Origin: Miscanthus floridulus
Taxonomy: Eukaryota > Streptophyta > Magnoliopsida > Poales > Poaceae
DNA: 64,000 nucleotides
Assembly (NCBI RefSeq): GCF_019320115.1
Contig: NC_089587.1
Span: forward strand, 100,094,166 to 100,158,165
Reading direction: 5' to 3'
In this document: piece by piece, positions 10,482 to 20,472 of the stretch
Layout of the letters: every line of letters begins with the position of its first letter
How positions within the stretch are numbered: the first letter of the stretch is position 1
The notes under the pieces: model-generated
What the model was told of the DNA's origin: nothing
Databases searched by the model: none
What the model saw: only the letters and a program-made list of their open reading frames with translations
Translations under genes and position numbers: made by a program

Positions 10482-12314
10482 ATTATGATTTAGGAGAGTG
10501 AATACTGCATTGCATTGTACTATCTGCACTACATATATTGTATATGAAACAGCACCTCTGAACCGTCGCGTCGGCCCTTCATCAAGCTCAAGGGGTGTCA
10601 GGTGCACACGCATCCATATCACACTGCCAAACAAAGGAAAGCAACGCAATTGAGTATAATTGACTAGTACAAGTAATCAAGCTTGCTGCTTGCCAGGACT
10701 CGGAAATATGCAAGGCACCTTGGTTGCTCATTTTTTAGGAAAAATAGGACGTACCCAGATGGGTCATGCTCTGTGACTGAAAGTTTGAAACTGACATTGG
10801 ATTATGGGGATCATTTTTTTCAAAATGGAAAGTTTTATTGATTTAAAGATTGTTACATCAAGGTGAACATCAACTTCAAATCCTCCCGGTCTCTGTATGG
10901 ACAGTACATAAACCTTACACAGAAGAGGAAATAAAAGGGATACACTAATGACTGTCAATCGAAGACTAGACCACCACCCATATGCCTGGGTAAGACACTC
11001 CATAGCCACCTTCTCCGAGAACTATGCGGCCGCTACAAACATATCCTGCGAAGCGGTCTTCTTGAGAATAGCCCAGATACTGCAGCCAATGTGAAATTCT
11101 AGGTAAATAACCTAAAAAAATGAAATTTGTTTGTTTTCATATACCATTGCATTCCTGCATAACCACACAGCCCAACAAGTAACAGGAGCTCCAAGAAGTA
11201 CTAAAAATACTTTTACTAAAAATACTTTTAAGTCCTGTCTAGTCCATCATATATATCAATTGACTAGTGACTAAAATCAATTCTTTGTAGTAACAAGCAT
11301 ATTTCGAAACGGAGAGTGTAATATCTGATGAGCAGAATCAACTCCTCGGGAATTGATGAGGCGAGAACAATGATGCATGAAGACTAAAAAAGAAACAAAA
11401 GATTTTATTGGGGATGTAAAAGCAAGGGACAATGCAAGAGAAAAATATCAGTATCAGAGAACGTGGCGTCTCGGTGAAGTGGCCGCTGCAGGGCAGCACA
11501 TTGGGAGGACAGGAGCTAAAGCAGCATGGCTACAATAGCAACTCCCAAGTTAAATAACCTGTCCGACCGACCCTTGAGCATGCTTTAACATGCTATGCCT
11601 GCATATGCTTGTGCATCATTCTCCCCAACGTACCTTCTCCAACAAGTAGCCCTCTCTCATTACCGCTTTAGCCTCATTTGACCACCTTATATTTCGTTAT
11701 TATTATATATGATCACTATTGACAGTGCTCCATCTTAGCTTATTATACGGCTAATCTGACCGTCACCAGAATGCTTTGCTTAGAGTTCAATCATTCCATC
11801 CAATATTGATAGGCCCTGCTAGCCCTTTTTGTTCTACAGTGGCGCTTGAGTTCAGCATTGCTTGCTTTCAGAAGAAAAGGATCCCTGTCAGTTGCAATGC
11901 AGCCAACAGAGCACCACATAATGACACCCTGTTCACTTGAACCACTTCAGCATCACTTTTCAGTGAACGATCAATGTTTTCCTCTTCTAACAAATCAGCA
12001 TAAGCATCAGCATACAGTGTTGATGACAAATGAAGATGCTATACTTCGGTCTTCTGACAAATGAAGGAGGTATGAACTATAGATTGCACGACCAAGGATT
12101 AAAAATCCTGTAGATTTTTCGATAAAAAATCTATTGACAGATAAATAGAAATTCTCCTAAAGAAATACCTGCCTCTTAATTGAGATCTAACCATCAAGTG
12201 ATTTTTAACCTCCTCATCTTTCTTTGGTCACTCGTTTTTATCAACTCTCAGCCCTTGCCTCCAGCTACCTCGAGGCTTCTATATTTTATTAGGTTCCTAT
12301 TTTTTGTTGTTCTT
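10482..12314. other. Intergenic; possible non-LTR retroposon tail, otherwise nothing recognised
   Basis: 10810-11100 begins with a T-rich run and TTTTATTGATTTAAAG and continues with a moderately coding-looking minus-strand stretch. This is the appearance of the 3' end of a retroposon inserted in minus orientation, but no domain could be named. A 15-bp direct repeat, ACTAAAAATACTTTT, occurs twice at 11200-11230. The rest shows no gene or element end. Confidence 0.35.
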
Positions 12315-12602
12315 CTAGCAATAGGCAATTTTGTTATGAGCAATGCTACTGCTTTACTTCTTAGAGGTAATACCTCAAATAAATCTAAACATTTAATTTT
12401 TTTTGGAATTTTTAGATTTTAAATTAATTAATCAATTAGTTAATTAATGTAGGGAAGAAGAAAAAAAATATTGCCAAATCCCCAAGTCAAACAGAAGCCG
12501 CGGGTGCCTTGGCACTTCCTTATCTGTGGTCCCGATAATCGTGAGAACAAGAAACATGCGCGACGTCTCCACTGGCTACTAGCCCCGCGCAATGCCCGCA
12601 AA
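12315..12602 (+). repeat. Direct duplication, left copy
   Basis: Matches 14152-14452 in the same orientation at high identity. Landmark blocks shared in order are CTAGCAA, TTACTTCTTAG, GGTAATACCTCAAAT, TTAATTAATCAATTAGTTAA, CAAGTCAAACAGAAGCCGCG, GTGCCTTGGC and CGCGCAATGCCCGCAA. Nothing coding was recognised inside. The copy ends a few bases before the GTTGCAA element 2. Confidence 0.85.
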
Positions 12603-12898
12603 GATTAGGGCGTCCGGACGGTTCTTTTTCCGTCGGACGCCGCATCTACCGTTAACATCACGGACCAAAATGAAGTTGGCGCACCACTTCGTGCTTCTTC
12701 ACACAGGCCCACACGACTCTCATTCTCCAATGCAAGGGCCGCTGCGTCGCCGTGCGCACCCACCTTCGTCCTCCTTTCCCTACTCACTCCCTGCGTCGCT
12801 GCATCCATCCACATGCCTTCCTCGCTGCCGTGCTTTGCTCCCAGGTGATCCCCACCAACCTCCATTTCCTCCCATGGAAGGCGTCCATACGTATGGAC

Positions 12899-13099
12899 CA
12901 GGGGCGGATCTGCCAGGGGGGCTGCCGGGGCTCAAGCCCCCCCTACCCTGGCAGCTCCATTGGAGCCCCCCTATGAATTTTTCAGCCATTAATAACAGGG
13001 AAGAAGGTGCTGGAGTGCTCCCGATGGAGGTTGAAGATGAGTTTCGAGTTGGAGATGAGTTCCCAGCCCCCCTAAATGTATTTTCTAGATCCGCCACTG
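12899..13099. mobile_element. hAT-type non-autonomous element with perfect 8-bp duplication
   Basis: Terminal inverted repeats CAGGGGCGGATC and GATCCGCCACTG bound a 201-bp element. GTATGGAC lies immediately outside at both ends (12891-12898 and 13100-13107). An 8-bp duplication and CAG..CTG-type ends are diagnostic of the hAT superfamily. Palindromic G/C stretches lie just inside the left end (GGGGGGCTGCC..GGGGCTCAAGCCCCCC). It interrupts GTTGCAA element 2. Confidence 0.92.
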
Positions 13100-13384
13100 G
13101 TATGGACGAGTCTACAGCCCATGACTCCCCACTCCGCCTCGTTTGTCGCGGCTTCAACGCGCCGTCCTTACCCCGCCTTCTGCGCCGTCGGCAAGCACAC
13201 CGGTGACCTTCATGCACCACCCACCCGTCCTCTATGCCACCGCCGCCCATGCCGCCGCCCCCTCTGTACGTCGCCGCCTAGCTCCGTGTGGCCGACGAGC
13301 TCCGCGCCGCCATCGAGCACGCTGGTGACCTCCACGCGCCGATGAGCCTCCATTCGCCGAAGCATCAAGGAGATGTTTGAGCTG

Positions 13385-13790
13385 AAAACCACATGTTGCA
13401 ACTATATGTTTCAAGTGTTTCAAAGGTATGTTACAAATGTTTTGTATCAATGTTGCAAAAGTAGATCTGGATGTTGCACATGTTGGAATATCTATACACA
13501 TATGTTTCAAGCGTAGGTTTAAAATGTTTCATGTGTTTCAGACATACATTGCAAGTGTTTCATCTAAATGTTGCAAAAGTAAATTTGGATGATGCATATG
13601 TATGCAAGTGTTTCAAGTGTTTTCATGCGTATGTTGTAAATGTTTTTATCTTGATGTTTGCAATGGCTACACACGCAGTTTTAAGTTTTTTCTGGTGTTT
13701 TGCAAGTGTTTAACTTGTTTCGGACGTATCCTGTAAGTATTTTATCTAGATATTATAAAAGTAGATTTGGTGTTGCACATATTGCAGTGA
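13385..13790 (+). repeat. GTTGCAA-type array in element 2
   Basis: Repeated phrases ATGTTGCAAAAGTAGAT, GTTTCAAGTGTTTC and TTGCAAGTGTTT are diverged versions of the array at 5896-6255. The GTAGAT-containing unit returns at about 13450, 13568 and 13755. Confidence 0.75.
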
Positions 13791-13985
13791 GACTCACCTA
13801 CCGCAGCCGCCTGCTACAGCTGCCGGGCCCGTGTGCATGCGCGTGGTAGTGAAAAGGGCGCGAGCAGTAGGTGCGGGAAATGGAGCTAGGTGCAGATCGA
13901 GACACGGCCCCCGCATGGGCGTGTGCAGGCGCGGAAAACGGAGCGGCACGGGCCCTCATGTCAAGCGCGACAGCGTCCGGACGCT

Positions 13986-14108
13986 GGCTCTGTTCGGCTT
14001 ACCCCATATTTGGCTTGTTCGGCTTGTTTTTTAGCCGGAACAGTGTTTTCTCTCACAACAATTCACCCAAAAACAGTGTTTTCAGCCAGTTTCAGCCAAG
14101 TTTCAGAC
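13986..14108. mobile_element. GTTCGGC-type MITE fragment
   Basis: Starts GGCTCTGTTCGGCTTA and contains a nested second start, TTGTTCGGCTTG, and the characteristic AGCCGGAACAGTGTTTTCTC. It belongs with other GTTCGGC elements in the window (25038, 25218, 28548, 61814). The right end is unclear. Confidence 0.5.
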
Positions 14109-14151
14109 CAGCGAATGGGGCCGCTAGCGCCCCGAAACGGACGTCCCTGCG

Positions 14152-14452
14152 CTAGCAAGTCCGATTTTATTATGGACAATGCTCTCATTTACTTCTTAGG
14201 AGGTAATACCTCAAATCAAATAAATCTAAGCCTTTAATTTTTTTGGAATTATATATTTTTAAATTAATTAATCAATTAGTTAATTAACCTAGGAAAGAAA
14301 AAAAAATTGCGGAATCCACAAGTCAAACAGAAGCCGCGCGGGTGCCTTGGCCCTTTTATTTCCGTGGTCCGGATAACGGTGAGTACAAGAAACATGCAGC
14401 CCCGCGACGTCCCGGCTGGCTACTGGCCCCGCGCAATGCCCGCAAGCCGGCA
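14152..14452 (+). repeat. Direct duplication, right copy
   Basis: Second copy of 12315-12602 in the same orientation. Beyond 14452 similarity may persist weakly (GACGGACGCCGC here against GTCGGACGCCGC at about 12638). The two copies flank GTTGCAA element 2. Confidence 0.85.
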
Positions 14453-14454
14453 GT

Positions 14455-15061
14455 CCGCCACCTGCCGACGGACGCCGCCCACACATAGCCCCGCAAGCCG
14501 GCCGCCGGAAGTTTGTGGCCCACCGCCGGACGCCACCCGTTCGTTGCCCCAGAAATATTAAATTAAGAAAATATTTAATGATAAATACGTTTCTAGACGT
14601 TTTACACTCATATTTTAAATCTGTACACGCACAATTATCTCAAATCTCTATGAACGATTGTGTTAAAGTGGTTAAATAGTGCACAAAATTCCCTGTGACT
14701 TCATTTACCGTTTTGTTTTTAATAAATGACTGTAGGGGCTTATGCCCCTCCAGATCCTTCAAAAAAACCATTAAACACCATTAAACAAGTCATATAATGA
14801 ACGCATCATGTCACGTCACATGCAAATCAAGTACAGGTCACGTTGACACACATGCAAATTCAAATGTATTAAGTCACATGTAAAATTACATGGTCATAGA
14901 AATATATTAAGTTCAAAATTGTTGCAAAATAAAAAAGATTTATAATATCGGCCAGATCACACATGCATCCATCAAATCTAGAAAAAGATTTTTTTTTATA
15001 TACCTAAAACTTACCTAATTTATCATACTTTACAAAATAAAAAATTAAATAAATTAAATAT
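14455..15061. other. AT-rich intergenic DNA with a hAT-like edge
   Basis: TAGGGGCTTATGCCCCTCCAG (14733-14753) resembles TAGGGGCTTAACACCCCTCC at 23887, the subterminal hairpin of a hAT family. Nothing else was recognised. Confidence 0.4.
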
Positions 15062-15214
15062 ATATATTTCACCTATTACTCTTTTGTTATTGTTTGACAA
15101 TAGAAAAAATATAAATTATCTTTTGTGAGTTATCTTTTTAGTTGTACTAATTAGTTGTATAACATTGTTGTCTGAAATCATCTCAAAATTCGGGCACCTC
15201 AAATATAGCAACTC
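15062..15214 (+). repeat. Inverted repeat, left arm
   Basis: Reverse-complement match to 19891-20050. Shared blocks include TTGACA(A)TAGAAAAAAT, TTGTGAGTTATCTTTTTA and GGGCACCTCAAATATAGCAAC (GGCACCTAAAATATAGCAAC on the other arm). The arms now enclose a 4.3-kb LTR retrotransposon and a MITE. Confidence 0.85.
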
Positions 15215-15292
15215 CTTATCTGTTCTCTGTCTCTGATCAATCTATACTCATCACCACAACTAACACAACTTCTCGAGCATCATCATCATCGA

Positions 15293-16163
15293 TGATGAGG
15301 ACATGACACCCATGCATATGATCATGTTTGGCATATGGTATGGAGGGGTAGGAGGCCAGCAAGGGTGTCCAAGTCAAGAAGGAGGTCCGAGGCTAATTCG
15401 GTTCGAGTCCCCGAGGTGGAGGCCCAAAGCAACTCAAGTTCGAGTCTGCCTCGGCTTGTAGGACCAGTCTGCCTTAAACTGGTCACCCAGGACGCATCTG
15501 GACTCCGATTTCGACGATCCACATATGGTTGGAAAGCTAATTTGATAAGGAAGCCAATCCAAGTGGTCTCACGTCAAAAGACCTCCGGAATCAACGAGAA
15601 TCGTCAAAATAAGTCAGCGTCCAGAATCTACCAGGGTGCTGCGACACCATTTTTGATCCGCTGGACCGTGTATCGTGTTTGGGCCCATTAGGGGGCGCAT
15701 CCAGGGGATGACGCCCAAGACTCTATAAATAGTAGCCGTCGCTCTCCTTAGGGTTTGGGTTTTGTTTAGTTCTTGATTTCTTCGTAAAACAAATATCGTT
15801 TTGCTTCAACTGTGCCGCCAAGACTGCTTGCTGTGAACCAGGGCCCTAGTTCTTGATATTGTTCGCCTATGGCGATTAGTCCTTTCGAATAAAGACTTGA
15901 ACTCTTTCTCATTATCATAAGCCTTATATTTCTTTGCAACTTCAGATTGCGTTTATGTCATTCTTGCTTGTGTTCTCGATTCGCTTACAGGAAAGCCTTC
16001 TCGGCGAGGTCAATCGCGTTCGCGTGGTTGATAACAAACGGAGCAGTGGTGTAACAGTTGCGGGGTTCGAATCAGTCTTGGTTCGAAGCCTAGATCGTGG
16101 ACGTCGAGTCTCCACCAATCGACGCTATTATACCTTTCGGAAGATTGTGCCTAGTCTACATCA
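15293..16163 (+). repeat. 5' LTR
   Basis: 871 bp, TG..CA ends. A TATA-like CTATAAATAG lies at 15722-15731, the probable transcription start region of the element. AATAAAG at 15889-15895 is a candidate polyadenylation signal. Confidence 0.93.
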
Positions 16164-16165
16164 AG

Positions 16166-16178
16166 TGGTATTAGAGCC
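16166..16178 (+). other. Primer-binding site, initiator tRNA-Met type
   Basis: TGGTATTAGAGCC follows the 5' LTR after two spacer bases. It matches the common plant primer site TGGTATCAGAGCC with one change. Confidence 0.88.
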
Positions 16179-17407
16179 TTTGTTGCCTATTAGATATAAC
16201 TTTGTTTTCCCTTTTAGATTGTTACTGTTTTTGCATTACCTATAGTCCACAAAAAGCCAAAAAAATATACATCGTTACATATTCCCTGTCCTATAGCCTC
16301 ATTGTGTCGTGCAATTTCGTCTCTGTTTCGCGTTGTTGAGTTTGTGCCCTAGGTCAAGTTCTGGTTGCTGGTTTTAGATCGTTTTTAAGTCCAGTTTGTG
16401 TTTTCCCTTGTTTTTTATCATAATCCGTGAACATCTCCAAGTCTTGTTGAGTTTCCTTTGTATCCATCAAACCCTAGTCCACGCCATCTAATTTCGTACA
16501 CTTATCTTTACTGTTTCCATCAAATCATTGCTGTCGTGACCAATTTTACGCACATTGTTTTCGTTTTATCCTCTAATTCGGAGTCTATTTTTAAAACTGG
16601 TCTAGTTTTCGCATACAAACTCGGATTTCGACGTTCCATATATCAAAATTGATCAGAAATTTTTTTTGGATCCGTCCATCCCCCTCTTTATTGGGATCAG
16701 AGATTTTTATTTTGGTCAAAAAGTGATCACAAGATCCTCTTTTCGTGGTCACAAGGTTTTTGTCGATTTCGAGCACGTCTTCTGAAAATTCCACAGACCA
16801 CGTCTTTCACTTGTTTAAGCTCATATTTTCTGTGGTTACTCCTTTTGTGCTCCTAAGTGAAGAAAAAATATCAAAAAAATCAAAAGAAAAAAATCAAAAT
16901 TTCTCAAAAAAACAACGACAGCCCAAAATAATAGAAAAAAGAGAAAGACAAAAGAGGAACAATATCTAGAGGAGCACATAGAGAGCGTCATTTGAGCTGT
17001 GTTTGCGTGTGCTGATTTCTACTTTGTTCCTAATCATATTCTTGCTGTTTACATCACTTGATACATCTGGTACTTAACATGAGTAGGCCAGCAACTAAGA
17101 CAAGTACTTAGGATACTTATTCAGCTTTGCTATTTAGTTGCGAATTTTGCTATTCCTTGCTACTATATTGTGCCTATCCAAGCTCCACTTTCTTCTAACC
17201 AAGTACATGTTCGTCTTGTAACTGTTACACTCAAGCTACAACGGTATCACAGTCACCGACCGATTGCACCGCCTATTGCTTTGGTAAGAACACTTATAAG
17301 ATCGTGGTAAGATGCTTGAGAGTTGAGTGCCTTGTTTTTTCCTTATCCACAACCTAAGTAGTTTATAGGGATAATACTTTTGTGTTGTCTTTTGCTGTCT
17401 TCTAACA
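16179..17407 (+). other. Untranslated leader of the LTR retrotransposon
   Basis: A long leader between primer site and gag, including an A-rich block at 16855-16970. It holds no open frame of note, which is usual for this position. Confidence 0.6.
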
Positions 17408-18669
17408 ATGATAGGTTGTTCGTATCCACCGACTTATAATGGTATAGGTGCTGATGAATACATGGAGTGGGAAATTGACATAGATAACATATTTGCTACT
17501 TGCTTTATGTGTCCAAGGAGGAAGGTCACAAATGCAGCTAGTGTTTTACGACATTCTGCTTTATCTTGGCGAGAGTCTTTAGATCCTTCTGATAAACCTC
17601 AAACTTGGAATGATATGAAACTTCTTATGCGAGAAACCTTTGTTAATTCACCTCTTGTTTTGACTTCACATGCTGAGGTGCACCATTTAGAGGATGAGTC
17701 TGTTGTTATTCCTCTTGCTATGACTAACCTTCTGTAGGATAATGTACATAAGCGAGAAGATGACATGGAAGAAAATGAGGAACTCACAACCTCATATGTA
17801 AATTTAGAACCATCACTTCACAATGCACCTATTACTCCTGCTGAGAACACAGGTAATGCCCATGGTGCTACACTCACGGAAGATGAGAATAGTTTTAATG
17901 TACTAAATTCTTCCACAAACCATGCCATCATAGAGCAATTGTTAGTGGAACCCTCTGTTGATTTATCTCCATCCCATGATAATTTGCTTAAAGTTTCTTA
18001 TGATAAAGATAAATTGGTAGATGAAGCCTCAGTTTTACATGTTTTGGAACCAGTCACTTGTGCTGAAAATAAATATATTATTCATATTGCTACTAAAACT
18101 GATGAGTTCAAACTGTTGTCTTCTTTAATACTTTGGGTTACATTGAATTTGATGTTTTATGTAACCTAGATTGTTTGGAGGAGAGTCTATTTAAATATGT
18201 TGATTTGCCTTGGTTTTCTAAACATACATATCATGTTATTGACAAATATAACAACAAGGGACAATATATGATACATCGAGTATATATTCGTAGTAATATG
18301 AATTCTCCTTTTGTTGTACAAGATTATGATCGTTTAGAGGGCAGCCATAATAATACAAACATTTTCTCATGTTCCTCAAAGAAAAAAGTTCACTTCCAAG
18401 AAGAGGAGCATTGTTGGTTGCTACCTATGTCTGCTAGATCATCTATTCCTGCATTGTCTTTGATTAGTTCTAATCTTTTACAGGATAGTGTTGATATACA
18501 TCGTGTGCATTCAGATCATGGAGTCTACATGCTTACTGAAATTTTTATGCGAGATGACATGCTACAAACTTGGAAACATGGTCACGTTCCTTCTCACAAT
18601 TATTTCAGTTCCCTTTATTTTCGCAACCCCGTTCTCCTTTATGTTGTGCAGGATCAGTTTCAAGCATAA
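17408..18669 (+). pseudogene. gag-like ORF plus unrecognised acidic ORF of the LTR retrotransposon
   Basis: 17408-17737 reads as a gypsy-type gag start: YNGIGADEYMEWEIDIDNIF, then ALSWRESLDPSD and TWNDMKLLMRETF, the usual capsid signature. An in-frame TAG at 17735 stops it; the same frame then runs on (17765-18169) through an acidic region, and a frame change near 18133-18169 leads into the last segment (to 18669). The later part has blocks such as EFDVLCNLDCLEESLFKYVDL and YHVIDKYNNKGQYMIHRVYI that I do not recognise as pol. If one ORF originally, it has one stop and one frameshift. Its function is unknown. Confidence 0.6.
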
Positions 18670-18695
18670 TTGACGCTGAGGACGGCTTTTCGTCA

Positions 18696-18707
18696 AGAAG
18701 GGGAGGA
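18696..18707 (+). other. Polypurine tract
   Basis: AGAAGGGGAGGA directly precedes the 3' LTR, the position from which plus-strand synthesis is primed. Orientation confirms the element lies on the plus strand. Confidence 0.85.
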
Positions 18708-19577
18708 TGATGAGGACATGACACACATGCATATGACCATGTTTGGCACATGGTATAGAGGGGTAGGAGGCCAGCAAGGGTGTCCAAGTCGAGAAGGAGG
18801 TCCAAGGCTAATTCAGTTCGAGTCCTCGAGGTGGAGGCCCAAAGCAACTCAAGTTCGAGTCTGCCTCGACCTCCAGGATCAGTCTGTCTTAAACTGGTCA
18901 CTCAGGACGCATCCGGACTCTGATTTCAACGATCCACATATGGTTGGAAAGCTAATTTGATAAGGAAACCAATCCAAGTGGTCTCACGTCAAAAGACCTT
19001 CGGAATCAACGGGAATCGTCAAAACATGTCAGCGTCTAGAATTTGCCAGGGTACTGCGACACCATCTTTTGGTCCGTTGGACCCTGTATCGTATTTGGGC
19101 CCATTAGGGGGTGTGTCTAGGGGGTGACGCCCAAGACTCTATAAATAGTAGTCATCGTTCTCCTTAGGGTTTGTGTTTTATTTAGTTCTTGATTTGCTCG
19201 TGAAACAGACATCGTTTTGCTGCAACTGTGCCGCCAAGACTGCTTGCTGACCAGGGCCCCAGTTCTTGATCTTGTTCGTCTGTGGCGATTAGTCCTTTCG
19301 AATAAAGACTTGAACTCTTTCTCATTATCATAAGCCTCATATTTATTTGCAACTTCAGATTGCGTTTATCTCGTTCTTGCTTGTGTTCTCGATTCGCTTG
19401 CAGGAAAGCCTTCTCGGCGAGGTCAATCGCGTTCGCGTGGTTGATAACCAACGCAGCAGTGGTGTAACGGTTGCGGGGGTCCGAATCAGTCTTCGTTCGA
19501 AGGCTAGATTGTGAACGTCGAGTCTCCACCAATCGACGCTATCGTACCTTTCGGAAGATCGGGCCTAATCTACATCA
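18708..19577 (+). repeat. 3' LTR
   Basis: 870 bp, matching 15293-16163 throughout, including the TATA-like sequence CTATAAATAG at 19139-19148. It differs from the 5' copy at many scattered C/T and G/A positions. Confidence 0.93.
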
Positions 19578-19671
19578 ATCATCTCATTACCCCTACTCTT
19601 GCCCGTATCCTCCAATCATTTAGTTGTTTTCTGATGACTGAGGCATAGGATGTGAGCCAATTAAAGAGGTA

Positions 19672-19870
19672 CTCTTTTCCATTCCGAATTATAAGATGTT
19701 TTAGCTTTTGTAGATACATAGCTTTTGTTACGCAATTAGATATACACGGTATTTATATTCATAGTAAAAATAATGTATCTAGAAAAGCCAAAACATTTTT
19801 TAGACCCAGTTACAGACACAGACGCTCACAAACACGAGCGCACGCTCACCCCTATTTCGAACGCAGGGAG
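19672..19870. mobile_element. Diverged Stowaway-type MITE
   Basis: CTCTTTTCCATTCCGAATTATAAG begins after TA (19670-19671), and TTTCGAACGCAGGGAG ends before TA (19871-19872), giving diverged Stowaway ends. The right half is partly replaced by an unrelated CACAGACGCTCACAAACACG segment. It lies about 0.6 kb upstream of the PHT1 start codon. Confidence 0.6.
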
Positions 19871-19877
19871 TATATAC
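19870..19877 (+). promoter_or_regulatory. P1BS-like site at MITE edge, upstream of PHT1
   Basis: GTATATAC fits GNATATNC, the PHR-family binding motif. It straddles the TA target at the end of the MITE. The motif is short and may be here by chance. Confidence 0.3.
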
Positions 19878-19890
19878 ATAGTCCATATAT

Positions 19891-20050
19891 GGGTTGCTAT
19901 ATTTTAGGTGCCTAATTTTTTAGATAATAATATTGGAAAACCACCTAGTATAATTAAAAAGATAACTCACAAGAGATAATTTTAATTTTTTCTATGTCAA
20001 ACAGTGATAAAATTATATTTTCTTTGAAAAAAATTGGGTACCTGCGATAT
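19891..20050 (-). repeat. Inverted repeat, right arm
   Basis: Reverse-complement counterpart of 15062-15214. Without the retrotransposon and MITE, the two arms would be separated by well under 0.2 kb, so they once formed a compact fold-back element. Confidence 0.85.
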
Positions 20051-20328
20051 AGAGAAGTGATCCATATTTTTTATTGCAATTATATATATGTTTCTTTGCT
20101 TGATTTAACCTGCATCAATGACACATAATCGTGCTTTTAGCAAGCATCAAAGTAGAGCATGTGCAAACTGCAAACAGCTCATCCGAGATTTGACCCAACC
20201 AAACGCCTCTCAAGTAGCAAGGAAGAAGTTCCTACAACAGTCAACAGGCTGTCCGTGGCGCGGGACCCACAGACCACCCGCAGGCAACAGCGCTCGACGG
20301 TCAAACGGCAATGGGGAAGAGGCGCGTC

Positions 20329-20336
20329 GAATATTC
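20329..20336 (+). promoter_or_regulatory. P1BS-like phosphate-starvation element of PHT1
   Basis: GAATATTC matches GNATATNC and is a perfect palindrome. It lies 35 bases before the TATA box and 137 bases before the start codon. PHR1/PHR2-type MYB-CC factors bind this motif in promoters of phosphate-starvation genes, and PHT1 promoters commonly have it. Its role here is inferred from sequence and position. Confidence 0.65.
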
Positions 20337-20370
20337 GGCCGCGGCGCGAAGAAGATCCTTCGCCGCCGCG

Positions 20371-20378
20371 TATAAATA
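20371..20378 (+). promoter_or_regulatory. TATA box of the PHT1 gene
   Basis: TATAAATA within a GC-rich promoter (CGCCGCCGCG before, GCGGCCGGCC after), about 100 bases upstream of the start codon. It predicts a transcription start near 20400 and a 5' leader of about 70 bases. Confidence 0.8.
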
Positions 20379-20472
20379 GCGGCCGGCCTCCTCCCTCGCT
20401 GCCCCAGACAGACCAGCCAAGCATTCAAGCCACCGCCATCGCCGGACAAGGCAGGTTGAGGCGGGGGCGGCA

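Larger units (their letters stand above)
12608..13985. mobile_element. GTTGCAA-repeat element, copy 2
   Basis: The left end GGGCGTCCGGACGG (12608-12621) and the right end GCGTCCGGACGC (13974-13985) share the GTCCGGAC core seen in copy 1. The interior has GC-rich flanks, a hAT insertion (12899-13099) and a GTTGCAA array (13385-13790). It sits between the two copies of the 12315/14152 direct duplication. No transposase is visible. Exact ends and superfamily are uncertain. Confidence 0.45.
15293..19577 (+). mobile_element. Non-autonomous LTR retrotransposon (gag plus unknown ORF)
   Basis: Two 870-bp direct LTRs (15293-16163 and 18708-19577), both starting TGATGAGG and ending CTACATCA, bound a 2.5-kb interior. 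A primer-binding site follows the left LTR and a polypurine tract precedes the right one. The interior has a gag-like segment but no protease, reverse transcriptase or integrase, so the copy depended on another element. The flanking 5-mers ATCGA and ATCAT match only partly. LTR divergence is several percent by eye, mostly transitions, so the insertion is not recent. Confidence 0.93.

Noticed and set aside
17408..18669. Ty1/copia assignment of the gag-only element from its Met-type primer site
   Set aside because: Met-type sites are also common in gypsy elements; the gag segment fits gypsy better, and there is no pol to decide.
19883..19892. Perfect CArG box CCATATATGG
   Set aside because: A 10-base match can occur by chance in AT-rich DNA next to a MITE; nothing ties it to PHT1 regulation.
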